This document shows, in pieces, positions 9,288 to 17,372 of a DNA stretch of 64,000 bases (positions are counted from its first letter, which is position 1; each line of letters opens with the position of its first letter). The notes under the pieces are model-generated. The model saw only the letters and a list, made by a program, of their open reading frames with translations, ran no database searches and had not been told where the DNA came from. The stretch is from Puniceicoccaceae bacterium K14 (GTDB lineage Bacteria > Verrucomicrobiota > Verrucomicrobiia > Opitutales > Opitutaceae). The DNA lies in NCBI GenBank assembly GCA_022538095.1, contig JAKYXN010000028.1, positions 1-64,000 of the forward strand, written 5' to 3'. The translations under genes were made by a program, and so were the position numbers.

Positions 9288-10034
9288 ATGATAGCCATAA
9301 TTGTTCCTGCTCGCTTAGCCTCGTCTCGATTTCCACAAAAGCTATTGCATCGCATTAAAGGCAAGCCGCTTGTCATTTGGGTCGCGGAACGGTTGAAATC
9401 GATTGCCCCAGAAATTCCTACTTATTTTGCTGTGGACGATTTGAGTTTAGACGCAGTGCTGCGTGAAAAAGGGTTCAAGACCATAATGACGCGGAAGGAC
9501 CATCAAAGCGGAACCGACCGATTGGCGGAAGCTAATGAATCCATTGGGGCAGACATCGTAATCAATGCTCAAGCGGATGAGCCTTTGGTTGCCAAGGAGC
9601 AAATTGCAGCACTCGGTCGTATGATCCAATCCGGAGCGAATATGGCCACGCTGGCTACGAAATTTGAGAAACGTAGCGATTTTCTCGACCCGAATCAGGT
9701 GAAGGTGGTTATAAACGAGAAAGGGAAGGCTCTTTATTTTTCTCGTTCGCCAATTCCGTACAACCGAGATGACTTCGACCAATTCGACGATACTTGGGTC
9801 TCTGTTTCGCCGATTTATCGGCACATCGGTTTGTATGCCTACAGTGCGGACTTCTTGAAAATGTTCTGCTCATTGCCTCAAAGTAAGCTAGAGTCGATCG
9901 AGAAACTTGAGCAATTGCGAGCGATGGAAAATGGCTATGAGATTTCAATCGAGACTACGGATAACGTTTCTATCGGAATCGATACTCCCGAAGATGCTAA
10001 AGTATTTGGGGCCTACTTAGAAAATAACTCTTAA
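9288..10034 (+). CDS. kdsB: 3-deoxy-manno-octulosonate cytidylyltransferase
   Basis: Activates Kdo with CTP to CMP-Kdo for the LPS inner core, in the cytoplasm. It has 248 residues, the normal length. The N-terminal nucleotide loop reads IIVPARLASSRFPQKLLHRI.GKP. Then come SGTDRLAEA and NAQADEPLV, where the family usually has NVQGDEP; the Gly to Ala change is mild. YFSRSPIPYNRD and HIGLYAYSADFL are further family blocks, and IGIDTPEDAK closes the protein. The start ATG is clear, with MIAIIVPAR directly at the N-terminus. With lpxA it shows the cell makes an LPS-type outer membrane. Confidence 0.93.
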   Translation: MIAIIVPARLASSRFPQKLLHRIKGKPLVIWVAERLKSIAPEIPTYFAVDDLSLDAVLREKGFKTIMTRKDHQSGTDRLAEANESIGADIVINAQADEPLVAKEQIAALGRMIQSGANMATLATKFEKRSDFLDPNQVKVVINEKGKALYFSRSPIPYNRDDFDQFDDTWVSVSPIYRHIGLYAYSADFLKMFCSLPQSKLESIEKLEQLRAMENGYEISIETTDNVSIGIDTPEDAKVFGAYLENNS

Positions 10035-10084
10035 TTTTTTGTTTCTGCCGACTCGATTGCCATTTGCGTGGCGTATTGAGAGGT

Positions 10085-10750
10085 ATGACGACGTCAAAAT
10101 TAATACTTAAATCCCTTTTGTTGTTGGGGATTTTTTTAACAGCCCTGGCCTTGCAAAAGGTGAGAGCTCATGAGCCGATCGCGCGTAGTGATTTGTACGT
10201 CACAGCTTCGATAGGCGAAGCGACTTTAGATCGCTATGATCGAGAAGTCGGCAACGGGTTAAGGCGCTATGAGTATGGCCTAGGAATACAGTTTTTGGAG
10301 TGGTTCTCAGTTGAGTTAACTCGCTTTGATACTGACTCTGCTAGGATTGATGAATACTCATACATATACCTCCCTAGGTTGGCAGATGTTATCGATACAT
10401 ATCAGTACCCATATTATGGATCTTATAACACTCTAGAGATCGATGGGTATGCGCTGGTTGCTAAGTTGAGATATGAAATTAACGAATTCGTTTCTTTTTA
10501 CACAAAGCAAGGAGTTGCCCGAAATTCTGTAACGACGCGATATGGCTATGGTTGGAGCGATGCTTATAATCCAACTTATCCAGTGACGTCAGAACACGTG
10601 GAGACGGATTTACGTTATCGAGTGTCAATTGGGGCGAGTTTTCGAATTGAAAGAATCGAAGGGGTAGAAGCTTTTCTGGAGTGGACACGCGACGACGGAG
10701 AATATGTTGTGGGTGAATCTGTTAATGCGGGAATGACCTATAGGTTTTAA
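10085..10750 (+). CDS. Predicted small outer-membrane beta-barrel protein
   Basis: About 221 residues from ATG 10085; a TTG at 10064 would add seven residues. A signal peptide is visible (KSLLLLGIFLTALALQKVRA, cleavage near AHA/AHE). The mature part has alternating aromatic/polar strands, many Tyr, and ends in YRF, the C-terminal aromatic typical of proteins inserted by the BAM machinery. Repeated blocks such as YEYGLGIQFLEWFSVEL and LRYRVSIGASFRIE look like adjacent strands of an 8-stranded barrel of OmpA/OmpW size. The specific function is unknown. It lies 25 bases upstream of an ECF sigma factor gene, so it may be a target or sensor partner. Confidence 0.65.
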   Translation: MTTSKLILKSLLLLGIFLTALALQKVRAHEPIARSDLYVTASIGEATLDRYDREVGNGLRRYEYGLGIQFLEWFSVELTRFDTDSARIDEYSYIYLPRLADVIDTYQYPYYGSYNTLEIDGYALVAKLRYEINEFVSFYTKQGVARNSVTTRYGYGWSDAYNPTYPVTSEHVETDLRYRVSIGASFRIERIEGVEAFLEWTRDDGEYVVGESVNAGMTYRF

Positions 10751-10775
10751 GGATCCTCCTTTTCGCACATCTTCA

Positions 10776-11366
10776 GTGAAAGAACTTCAGAAAGCTAATC
10801 TTCCTTCCAGCGAAGCAATCGACGAAGTCGCAATTGTTGATGAAATTGTGGGCGGATCTCAATCGGCATTGCGTAGGTTGTACATGTTTTACGGAGGTTT
10901 GGTTTACTCGATCGCTTATAAAATAGTAGACGATACGCAGGAAGCGGAAGAGGTATCGCAAGATGTGTTCGTGAAAATTTGGAGATTGGCCGATACATTT
11001 GATCCGAAAAAATGCTCTTTGAAAGGGTGGATTTCGTTGATCGCTCGATCTTCGAGTTTGGATCGTTTAAGGAAGCGAAATCGTCGACCGGATCGAGTTC
11101 TTAAAAAAATGGTTAACGTTGGGATAGCTGAGATCCAAACATTAAATACAAATGAAAAGAGTGAGAGGAATCGCGAGGCGGAGTCTGTTTTGTTCGAAGG
11201 CTTAGCTACTCTTCGAGAGGAGTATAGGCAGTGTTTAGAGCTGGCTTACTTCAAAGGGTACACGCAGAAAGAAATTGGACGCACTCTAAAAATACCTGAG
11301 GGAACGGCAAAGACATACTTGCGCCGAGGTTTGATGAAGCTAAGGGAGCTTTTTGAAGCGAAATGA
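10776..11366 (+). CDS. ECF-type RNA polymerase sigma factor
   Basis: Sigma70-family factor of the extracytoplasmic class with only regions 2 and 4 (196 residues). Region 2 reads LYMFYGGLVYSIAYKIV, then EAEEVSQDVFVKIWRLADTF and GWISLIARSSSLDRLRKR. Region 4 reads YRQCLELAYFKGYTQKEIG and IPEGTAKTYLRRGLMKLRE, the DNA-binding helix-turn-helix. The start is GTG 10776. Its stop overlaps the next gene by four bases (ATGA), and that gene encodes a membrane protein fitting an anti-sigma factor, so the two are translationally coupled. The signal and the target promoters are unknown. Confidence 0.92.
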   Translation: MKELQKANLPSSEAIDEVAIVDEIVGGSQSALRRLYMFYGGLVYSIAYKIVDDTQEAEEVSQDVFVKIWRLADTFDPKKCSLKGWISLIARSSSLDRLRKRNRRPDRVLKKMVNVGIAEIQTLNTNEKSERNREAESVLFEGLATLREEYRQCLELAYFKGYTQKEIGRTLKIPEGTAKTYLRRGLMKLRELFEAK

Positions 11367-12655
11367 AAGAATCACTACAAAGAGAAAAGTGCTTTGCATA
11401 TTTGTTGGGTGACCTGGGTAAGGAGGATATGCTGCGTTTTGAGGGCCGCTTGGATAAGGAAGAAGCTCTTTCCACAGAATTGAGAAAATGTTCTAACGAT
11501 TTGGCTGATTTTGCAGATGAAGCAAGTGATGATTTGAGACCAAGCGCTTATGTGTGGGCTGGGGTGGAAGAAAAATTATTTGGTGAGCAAAACGATGATC
11601 CCATATTAGTGGTCTGGTGGCGGCGTTCTCCATTCTGGTTAGTTGCTGCCTGCATCTTGATGCTCCTTAACTTGAGTTTGTCGATATGGCAGTTGAATAA
11701 TAGAAATAATAGCTCTGTTGTCGCGACTGAATCGAATAATTCTATCAAGGAACGGATATCCCCTAGAGTCAGTCAATCAGTTTTGAATACGGGGATTTTA
11801 GCGAGTGAAATTGAAACGATGAACGAAAGATTGGTTGAATTGAAGGAGCAGCTTGTCGTTCAATACCAATTACGAGAAGTCGAGCAAATACGAGTCAGGG
11901 AATTAGAAGAAGATAGAAGGGTATTGGCGGCACAAATGGATTCGCTAGAAAGGGATTATTTGGAAATAGTTGGAATTCGATCTCGATCGATATCTGAGGA
12001 GACGGAAGACAGCGAAGTTGAGGAGGATGTAATTGAAGAAGGAAGCTCTCCGAAGATTCTGATTGGAAGTGATTCTTCAAATACAGGTCAAGCAGTTGCT
12101 GCTAACGATATTTGGGAACGCCTTAAGCACGCATTGCCTGAAGCTGGTTTAGCTATCCTCGATTTTCAGAAGACGATTTTGGTGGAGGTTGAAAATTCGG
12201 CAAATCCTAATCGAGATGAAGAAGGGTACACCTTGAATGCCAATGACTACAATGGCGAAGGTTTAGTTTTCGGGATTAATGATCTGCCAGTAAGGTACGC
12301 TTTACCGCCTGTGCCTGGGACGGATGTTTCTATTCCTCAGCCCGTTTATGAGGAAGAAGTTGTTCCTGTTCCTTATGTTGTTTCATTGATAAACGATGAC
12401 TCGAGCCAGGCTGTCTTGTCGCTTGGAAACCTTCCAGAACTAGCGGAGGGTGAAGAATTTCGAATTTGGAATAGGCCAGAAGGAATGGATTCCTTTATCG
12501 ACTTAGGGGCAATTGGTGAGATCAACGACAACTCGAATCTCAATGTAGCAATAAGATTGCCTGAGGAAGATATGCTGGGTGAGGACTTTATGGTATCAAT
12601 TGAGGCCAAAGACCAGGAAATCGAGCAACCAAGTCAGATAATAATACGCCCCTGA
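11363..12655 (+). CDS. Putative membrane anti-sigma factor (RskA-like)
   Basis: 430 residues encoded directly after, and overlapping, the ECF sigma gene. The cytoplasmic N-terminus (1-90) is short and acidic and lacks the His/Cys zinc signature of ZAS anti-sigma factors. One membrane helix lies at about 91-112 (FWLVAACILMLLNLSLSIW). Residues 145-200 form a coiled coil (EIETMNERLVELKEQL and LEEDRRVLAAQMDSLERDY). The C-terminal portion (about 330-430) resembles the extracytoplasmic domain of RskA-type proteins (LPELAEGEEFRIW and LGAIGEI.D). The assignment rests on context and topology more than on motifs. The coding end lies inside a strong hairpin. Confidence 0.65.
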   Translation: MKESLQREKCFAYLLGDLGKEDMLRFEGRLDKEEALSTELRKCSNDLADFADEASDDLRPSAYVWAGVEEKLFGEQNDDPILVVWWRRSPFWLVAACILMLLNLSLSIWQLNNRNNSSVVATESNNSIKERISPRVSQSVLNTGILASEIETMNERLVELKEQLVVQYQLREVEQIRVRELEEDRRVLAAQMDSLERDYLEIVGIRSRSISEETEDSEVEEDVIEEGSSPKILIGSDSSNTGQAVAANDIWERLKHALPEAGLAILDFQKTILVEVENSANPNRDEEGYTLNANDYNGEGLVFGINDLPVRYALPPVPGTDVSIPQPVYEEEVVPVPYVVSLINDDSSQAVLSLGNLPELAEGEEFRIWNRPEGMDSFIDLGAIGEINDNSNLNVAIRLPEEDMLGEDFMVSIEAKDQEIEQPSQIIIRP

Positions 12656-12673
12656 CAAGATTTGTCAGAGGCG
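12647..12673. terminator. Strong hairpin at the end of the anti-sigma gene
   Basis: CGCC-c-CTGACAA (12647-12658) pairs with TTGTCAG-a-GGCG (12662-12673) around a GAT loop, an 11-pair stem with one mismatch. The TGA stop of the anti-sigma gene is inside the stem. It separates that gene from convergent carA. No clear T-run follows, so it may be Rho-assisted or an RNA 3'-end stabiliser. Confidence 0.5.
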
Positions 12674-12705
12674 CTTGCAGCAAAAAACTGGTTTTAAAGA
12701 AAAGG

Positions 12706-13860
12706 CTAGGCCTTTGATTCAGCAACAAGCTGATAAAACTTCTCGAAGTTCGGATTCGCGTCGCTTGGTCCAGGCCCCGCTTCCGGGTGGTATTGAACTG
12801 AGAAGACCGGCTTATCTTTCAAGCGTATACCGGCGACTGTTTTGTCGTTTAAGTTAATTTCAGTTACAACCGCCCCGCAGGATTCGAGACTGGATTCTTC
12901 GGTTGCGAAGCCGTGATTGTGAGCCGTGATTGCGACAAAATCGTCTTCAAGGCTCTTAACGGGTTGGTTCCCGCCACGATGACCAAACTTGAGCTTGTAA
13001 GTTTTGGCCCCGATTGCATGAGTGATAATTTGATGCCCGAGGCAGATGCCGAAAATCGGGTAATCATCGATCAAAGCCCTTACAGTGTCGTGAACGTATG
13101 TAACTGGTTCTGGATCTCCTGGACCATTTGATAGGAAAATTCCATCAGGTGAAATGGCTTTGATCTCTTCTGCTGAAGTTGTTGCAGGAAATACGTGAAT
13201 TTCAAAGCCGTGATAGGCGAGTTCGCGGAATATCGATTTCTTTGCGCCCAGATCTAGAGCAGCGATTTTGAAAATCTGTTTCCGTTTGAGTTCGGTTGGG
13301 CGGATGGACGATTCAATCGGATTGTACGGCCAGTTGGTCGCTTCCTCCGGTGAATAAACGAAAGGTTCTTTGCAGGTAACTTCCTTTACGTAGTCGGCTC
13401 CAACTATGCCTACCCATTCGCGAGCGCGTTTGACTGCTTCTTCGTCAGAGATGTCTTCCGTGCTTATGCACGCTTTCATTGCGCCCACTTCGCGAATCTT
13501 CCGAGTGATGGCTCGGGTATCGACTCCTTCAAGTCCCGGAATGTTGTTTTTGAGGAGGTAATCGTGGAGCGTCCCAGTGCTTCTCCAGTTGCTGGCTATC
13601 GGGCTCAATTCGCGAACGACGAACCCGGCTAACATGGGACTATCCGCCTCTAAATCCTCTTCATTGATCCCATAATTGCCAATCATTGGCGCAGTCATGG
13701 TAACGATCTGCCCGTAGTACGAGGGATCGGTAATGATCTCTTGGTAACCAGTCATACTGGTATTAAAGACGACTTCGCCTGCTATTGTTGCAGCAGCTCC
13801 GAAGGCATTGCCTCTAAAAACCGAACCATCTTCTAATGCTAATACACCTGTGCCGTTCAT
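12706..13860 (-). CDS. carA: Carbamoyl-phosphate synthase small subunit (glutaminase)
   Basis: Hydrolyses glutamine and passes ammonia to CarB for carbamoyl phosphate, used in arginine and pyrimidine synthesis. The N-terminal domain begins GTGVLALEDGSVFRG and contains FNTSMTGYQEIITDPSY. The C-terminal class I amidotransferase domain has SNGPGDPEP, the nucleophile in FGICLGHQ, and the His-Glu pair in VQYHPEAGPGP. I chose ATG 13860 because family members start just before this block. A TTG at 13899 would add 13 residues and cannot be excluded. carB is not adjacent, so the two subunits are encoded apart. argH at 57 kb belongs to the same arginine pathway. Confidence 0.94.
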   Translation of the reverse strand: MNGTGVLALEDGSVFRGNAFGAAATIAGEVVFNTSMTGYQEIITDPSYYGQIVTMTAPMIGNYGINEEDLEADSPMLAGFVVRELSPIASNWRSTGTLHDYLLKNNIPGLEGVDTRAITRKIREVGAMKACISTEDISDEEAVKRAREWVGIVGADYVKEVTCKEPFVYSPEEATNWPYNPIESSIRPTELKRKQIFKIAALDLGAKKSIFRELAYHGFEIHVFPATTSAEEIKAISPDGIFLSNGPGDPEPVTYVHDTVRALIDDYPIFGICLGHQIITHAIGAKTYKLKFGHRGGNQPVKSLEDDFVAITAHNHGFATEESSLESCGAVVTEINLNDKTVAGIRLKDKPVFSVQYHPEAGPGPSDANPNFEKFYQLVAESKA

Positions 13861-14013
13861 TAAGTTTGTGAGAAAAGGTAGTTTACTGATTGGCGCCAAT
13901 CCCTTTTTGTAGCGAAAACGTAAAAATAAAGATTTATCTTTGGAAATTAGCTTGAAGAGATACCTGAACCGCTGGGTTTGTTCATTCTAATTTGATGACA
14001 CCGAATATTTTAT

Positions 14014-15201
14014 ATGACCTATATTGAAGATCGAAGAAAGTGGTACTCTGGACAGGGATTTTGGAAAAATGTCCCCGAGTCGAAGTGGAAAGACTGGTCC
14101 TGGCAGCTTCGAAATAGAATTACTAAGCTCGAACAATTGGAAGAACTCATCGATTTGACCGATGAAGAGCGTGATGGATGCAGTCACGCGAACAATAAAC
14201 TGGCCATGGCGATAACGCCGTACTTCTTTAATCTGATTGACCGAGAAGACCCGAACTGCCCTGTGCGCAAGCAAGTCATCCCACGCGCAGGCGAAATGGT
14301 GGTTACGACTGATGAAATGTTGGACCCAGTTGGAGAGGATTCGCATTCACCAGTTCCAGGTCTAGTACACCGTTACCCGGATCGTGTTTTGTTTTTGGTG
14401 ACTGATCGTTGTGCAGCTTATTGTCGTTATTGTACGCGGAGCCGATTGGTCAGTAATGCCCAGGATTACAACTTTAGCCCGAGTCTTGAGCAAGGTCTCG
14501 AGTATATACGAAACCACCCAGAAGTACGTGATGTGCTTTTGAGCGGAGGTGACCCGCTTTTACTATCTGATAATAAATTGGATTATTTATTAGGAGAGCT
14601 TCGAAAAATCGAGCACGTTGAATTTATTAGAATCGGCTCCCGTATTCCTGTTTTTCTGCCTCAACGCATTACGCCGTCGCTTTGTGACGTATTCAAAAAA
14701 CACGGTCCAATTTGGGTAAGCATTCATACGAATCATCCTAAAGAATGCACACAAGAAGTAAAAGATGCCTGTGAGCGTCTTTCATTTGCTGGCGTTCCTT
14801 TGGGTAATCAGTCTGTGCTTTTGAAGGATGTTAACGATGATGCTGATGTCATGAAAGCTCTGGTACATCGTCTTGTGCGAATGCGTGTGCGACCGTACTA
14901 TATCTATCAGTGCGATTTGATTACGGGCAGCTCACACCTGAGAGCTGATTTGCGGAAAGGCATTGAAATTATGCGAGAGCTTCGTGGCCACACGACAGGG
15001 TACGCTGTTCCTCAATTCGTTATAGATGCTCCTAATGGTGGTGGAAAAGTGCCAATAAATCCTGAGTATATCGTAAAGATAGATGATGAGGCAATCCACT
15101 TCAAAAACTTCGAAGGCAAGCTATACCGCTACCCGCTCAAGGCCGGGGCGCCCGTAGAGGAGGCAGAAGCTCAGTTCGGTCCAGAAGAAATTGTTATGTA
15201 G
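14014..15201 (+). CDS. kamA: Lysine 2,3-aminomutase (radical SAM, KamA family)
   Basis: Radical SAM/PLP enzyme converting L-lysine to beta-lysine. It has 395 residues. The 4Fe-4S cysteines are C133, C137 and C140 (TDRCAAYCRYCTRSR). The PLP lysine is K345 in APNGGGKVPINP. Asp301 (YQCDL) and Asp338 (VIDAP) have the same spacing to the PLP lysine as the two substrate-binding aspartates known from clostridial lysine aminomutase (293, 330, 337). This argues for lysine rather than glutamate as substrate. LLSGGDPLLLSDNKL and GVPLGNQSVLLKDVND are further family blocks. No beta-lysine acetyltransferase (AblB) lies beside it, so an osmolyte role is only possible. Confidence 0.88.
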   Translation: MTYIEDRRKWYSGQGFWKNVPESKWKDWSWQLRNRITKLEQLEELIDLTDEERDGCSHANNKLAMAITPYFFNLIDREDPNCPVRKQVIPRAGEMVVTTDEMLDPVGEDSHSPVPGLVHRYPDRVLFLVTDRCAAYCRYCTRSRLVSNAQDYNFSPSLEQGLEYIRNHPEVRDVLLSGGDPLLLSDNKLDYLLGELRKIEHVEFIRIGSRIPVFLPQRITPSLCDVFKKHGPIWVSIHTNHPKECTQEVKDACERLSFAGVPLGNQSVLLKDVNDDADVMKALVHRLVRMRVRPYYIYQCDLITGSSHLRADLRKGIEIMRELRGHTTGYAVPQFVIDAPNGGGKVPINPEYIVKIDDEAIHFKNFEGKLYRYPLKAGAPVEEAEAQFGPEEIVM

Positions 15202-15723
15202 GCTGATACTCAGGATTCATGTATTGGAGTCACCCCGGTTTGGCCCCACTAAAATAGGTGTTGTGCAGGAAGTTGCTAATTTAAGGTTTTTTTGGGGGGG
15301 ACAATTTATTTTTATAAATACTCTGGAGTGTTTTCGAGTGTTATAGATTCAAATGATTTTTGAAATTTGTAGTTACTTTCATGCAAATTGAGGGTGTTTG
15401 GAGGTGGATTAGACTTCGAGATATGGCGTGCTCGCCAACCACACTCCTTTTCAGTGGAACGTATTGGCCATTTGATCCTGCTTTTAGATTTAAAGATGGC
15501 TTGAGATTGATGAATTTCACTTTTATTAGATTAGATGAGAAGTATTGCTGAAACCTGTTATATGGCTGAGAATGAGCTTCGGAGTCGACCGTCTAAGGTT
15601 GTTTTCATAGGGAGTTTACTCGTTGGATTAGAGGAATGTGTTGATTGTTTGGCTTGATTACTTGTATTTACCTCTCCATTTAGATTTTTTTACTAGAAAT
15701 TTAAAAATCCAATTCTTTTATTT
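15202..15723. other. AT-rich intergenic stretch, no gene seen
   Basis: 522 bases between kamA and the next gene. The region is AT-rich, with a G-run (TTTTTTTGGGGGGG) near 15286-15300. A 63-codon frame at 15360-15551 has no ribosome site, no family resemblance and irregular composition, so I do not call it. It probably holds the kamA 3' end and the promoter of the secreted protein that follows. Confidence 0.5.
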
Positions 15724-17238
15724 ATGAAGCTAGCCAAAACCCTAATGCCTCGAGTGGGTAATCTTCGGATTCTCTTTTTGTGTGTAATACAAGCCTATCT
15801 CTTTTCGAATGCCACTGCATCATCCTATGAAGGAATCTATTCTGGAACTTTCAGTGGTTCGAGCGAGGGGCATTTTTTTTCATTGGTTGATGAAAACAAC
15901 TTAATGACAGTTTGGGGTTACGATGAGACGTGGGATGAAGGTTTTGCGAGTGAACTGGAGGTCGGTGATGACGGCAGTTTCTCAGGTATAGTAGGTGAAA
16001 CATTTGTTACTGGGAGCTTTTCGGGGTCAACGGCGTATGGGAGTGGAGTCAGTCAGTATGGAACACTTATTTTTTCGGGAAGTGGTGTTTCACTTGCTGG
16101 AGCTACTTCGAGCTTAGTAGGTCAATATAGTGGGGTTGCAGATACGGTTTTGGGGACTTATGATCTTACAATTTCCGTATCTGGAGCTGGTGAAATTTGG
16201 ATTTATTTTTCTGGAGCATTTTACGAAAATGGAGCACAGGGGGAGATACTGAGTAGTGGCGATTTTACGTTGGTCGATTCGGAAGGCTTTAGGTTTGTGG
16301 GAAATCTTGATCTTGTGGATTTTACGATTGTGGGAGATGTTTTTGGGGGAGATGGCACGCAGTTGGGGACTATTAATTTAGACCAAGTGAACTCTTTTGC
16401 TTTAAGTGATTCTGAGAAGACACCTGAGTTAGTGAACATTGCTACGAGAGGCAGAGTTGGTGTTGAAAATGATATTATGATCGCTGGTTTTGTAATTGAA
16501 GGTAACGAAGACATGGATGTCCTGATACAGGCTGTTGGTGAAGAAATAGATAGTCAATTGCCCGGGCAGACATTGCTGAATCCTGCAATAGTCCTAATCG
16601 ATCCGGAAGGAGATGTCATTGGTGAAAATGATGATTGGGGTGCCTCAGAGGTTTCTTTGAAAAGGGAAGCCATGGGAAATTCTGGATCGTATTCGCTTTT
16701 TGAGGAAAGTAAGTCGAGTGCATTGCTAGAAAGCCTTTCGCCAGGTGCCTATACTGTTCTAGTGTTTGGTGTTGGAGAGGAAGAGGGTATTGCGTTAATC
16801 GAAGTTTATAATGTATCAAATCCTGCAGGGGCAGCGTTGGTCAATATTTCTACTCGTGCTAAGGTTGGTGATGTGGATGACATTGTTATTGGTGGATTTG
16901 TTGTGGCAGGAAATGAGTCTAAGACAGTATTGATTCAGGGGGTGGGTAACGAATTGGCTGCACCTGGGGGAATTGATGGAGAGAGTGTTTTAGGCGACCC
17001 TCATATTGCACTTGTCAATAGTTCCGGCAACGTCATCGAATCTAATGATGATTGGCATTCCGAAGATAAAGCAGCCAAGAAACAAGCAATGGAAGCCGCA
17101 GGATCTTATGTTCTTGAGGATACAGGTAGCTCAGCTGGAATTTTGACTGAGTTGGAACCTGGAGCTTATACTGTTCTACTAAGTGGGGTTAATGGAGAAC
17201 AGGGTATTTCGTTGGTCGAAATTTATGAATTAGACTGA
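15724..17238 (+). CDS. Exported protein with tandem verrucomicrobial surface repeats
   Basis: 504 residues. A signal peptide covers roughly residues 1-32 (ILFLCVIQAYLFSNATA, cleavage after ATA or SSA). Residues 35-220 are Gly/Ser-rich beta sequence built on FSGS..G-type motifs. Two homologous units of about 130 residues follow: LVNIATRGRVGVENDIMIAGF to ALIEVYNV, and LVNISTRAKVGDVDDIVIGGF to SLVEIYEL. Each contains VLIQ.VG, NDDW, SPGAYTVLV/EPGAYTVLL and a closing V/IEVY. This repeat is familiar from many Opitutales secreted proteins, but its function is not known to me. Probably an extracellular or surface structural protein. Confidence 0.75.
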   Translation: MKLAKTLMPRVGNLRILFLCVIQAYLFSNATASSYEGIYSGTFSGSSEGHFFSLVDENNLMTVWGYDETWDEGFASELEVGDDGSFSGIVGETFVTGSFSGSTAYGSGVSQYGTLIFSGSGVSLAGATSSLVGQYSGVADTVLGTYDLTISVSGAGEIWIYFSGAFYENGAQGEILSSGDFTLVDSEGFRFVGNLDLVDFTIVGDVFGGDGTQLGTINLDQVNSFALSDSEKTPELVNIATRGRVGVENDIMIAGFVIEGNEDMDVLIQAVGEEIDSQLPGQTLLNPAIVLIDPEGDVIGENDDWGASEVSLKREAMGNSGSYSLFEESKSSALLESLSPGAYTVLVFGVGEEEGIALIEVYNVSNPAGAALVNISTRAKVGDVDDIVIGGFVVAGNESKTVLIQGVGNELAAPGGIDGESVLGDPHIALVNSSGNVIESNDDWHSEDKAAKKQAMEAAGSYVLEDTGSSAGILTELEPGAYTVLLSGVNGEQGISLVEIYELD

Positions 17239-17266
17239 ATTCTTTATGAGAGTTTTTGGCCTGTTA

Positions 17267-17359
17267 GGTCGCTTAAAATAAGGTGTAATCTTTTTTAATT
17301 ACGCAATGTGCTGTATCGAACGATATAATCGGTATGTTCGGGAGGCACTTTGAGCGACC
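17267..17359. repeat. Long-range inverted repeat with nested hairpin
   Basis: GGTCGCTTAAA (17267-17277) is complementary to TTTGAGCGACC (17349-17359) with one G-T pair, enclosing 71 bases. Inside, CGAAC (17317-17321) pairs with GTTCG (17336-17340). It lies between two convergent genes. It could be a terminator, a structured RNA, or a trace of a small mobile repeat. Confidence 0.4.
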
Positions 17360-17372
17360 AGGAAAGTTAGTC

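Noticed and set aside
15360-15551. 63-codon frame in the kamA downstream gap
   Set aside because: No ribosome site, no similarity and odd composition in an AT-rich spacer.
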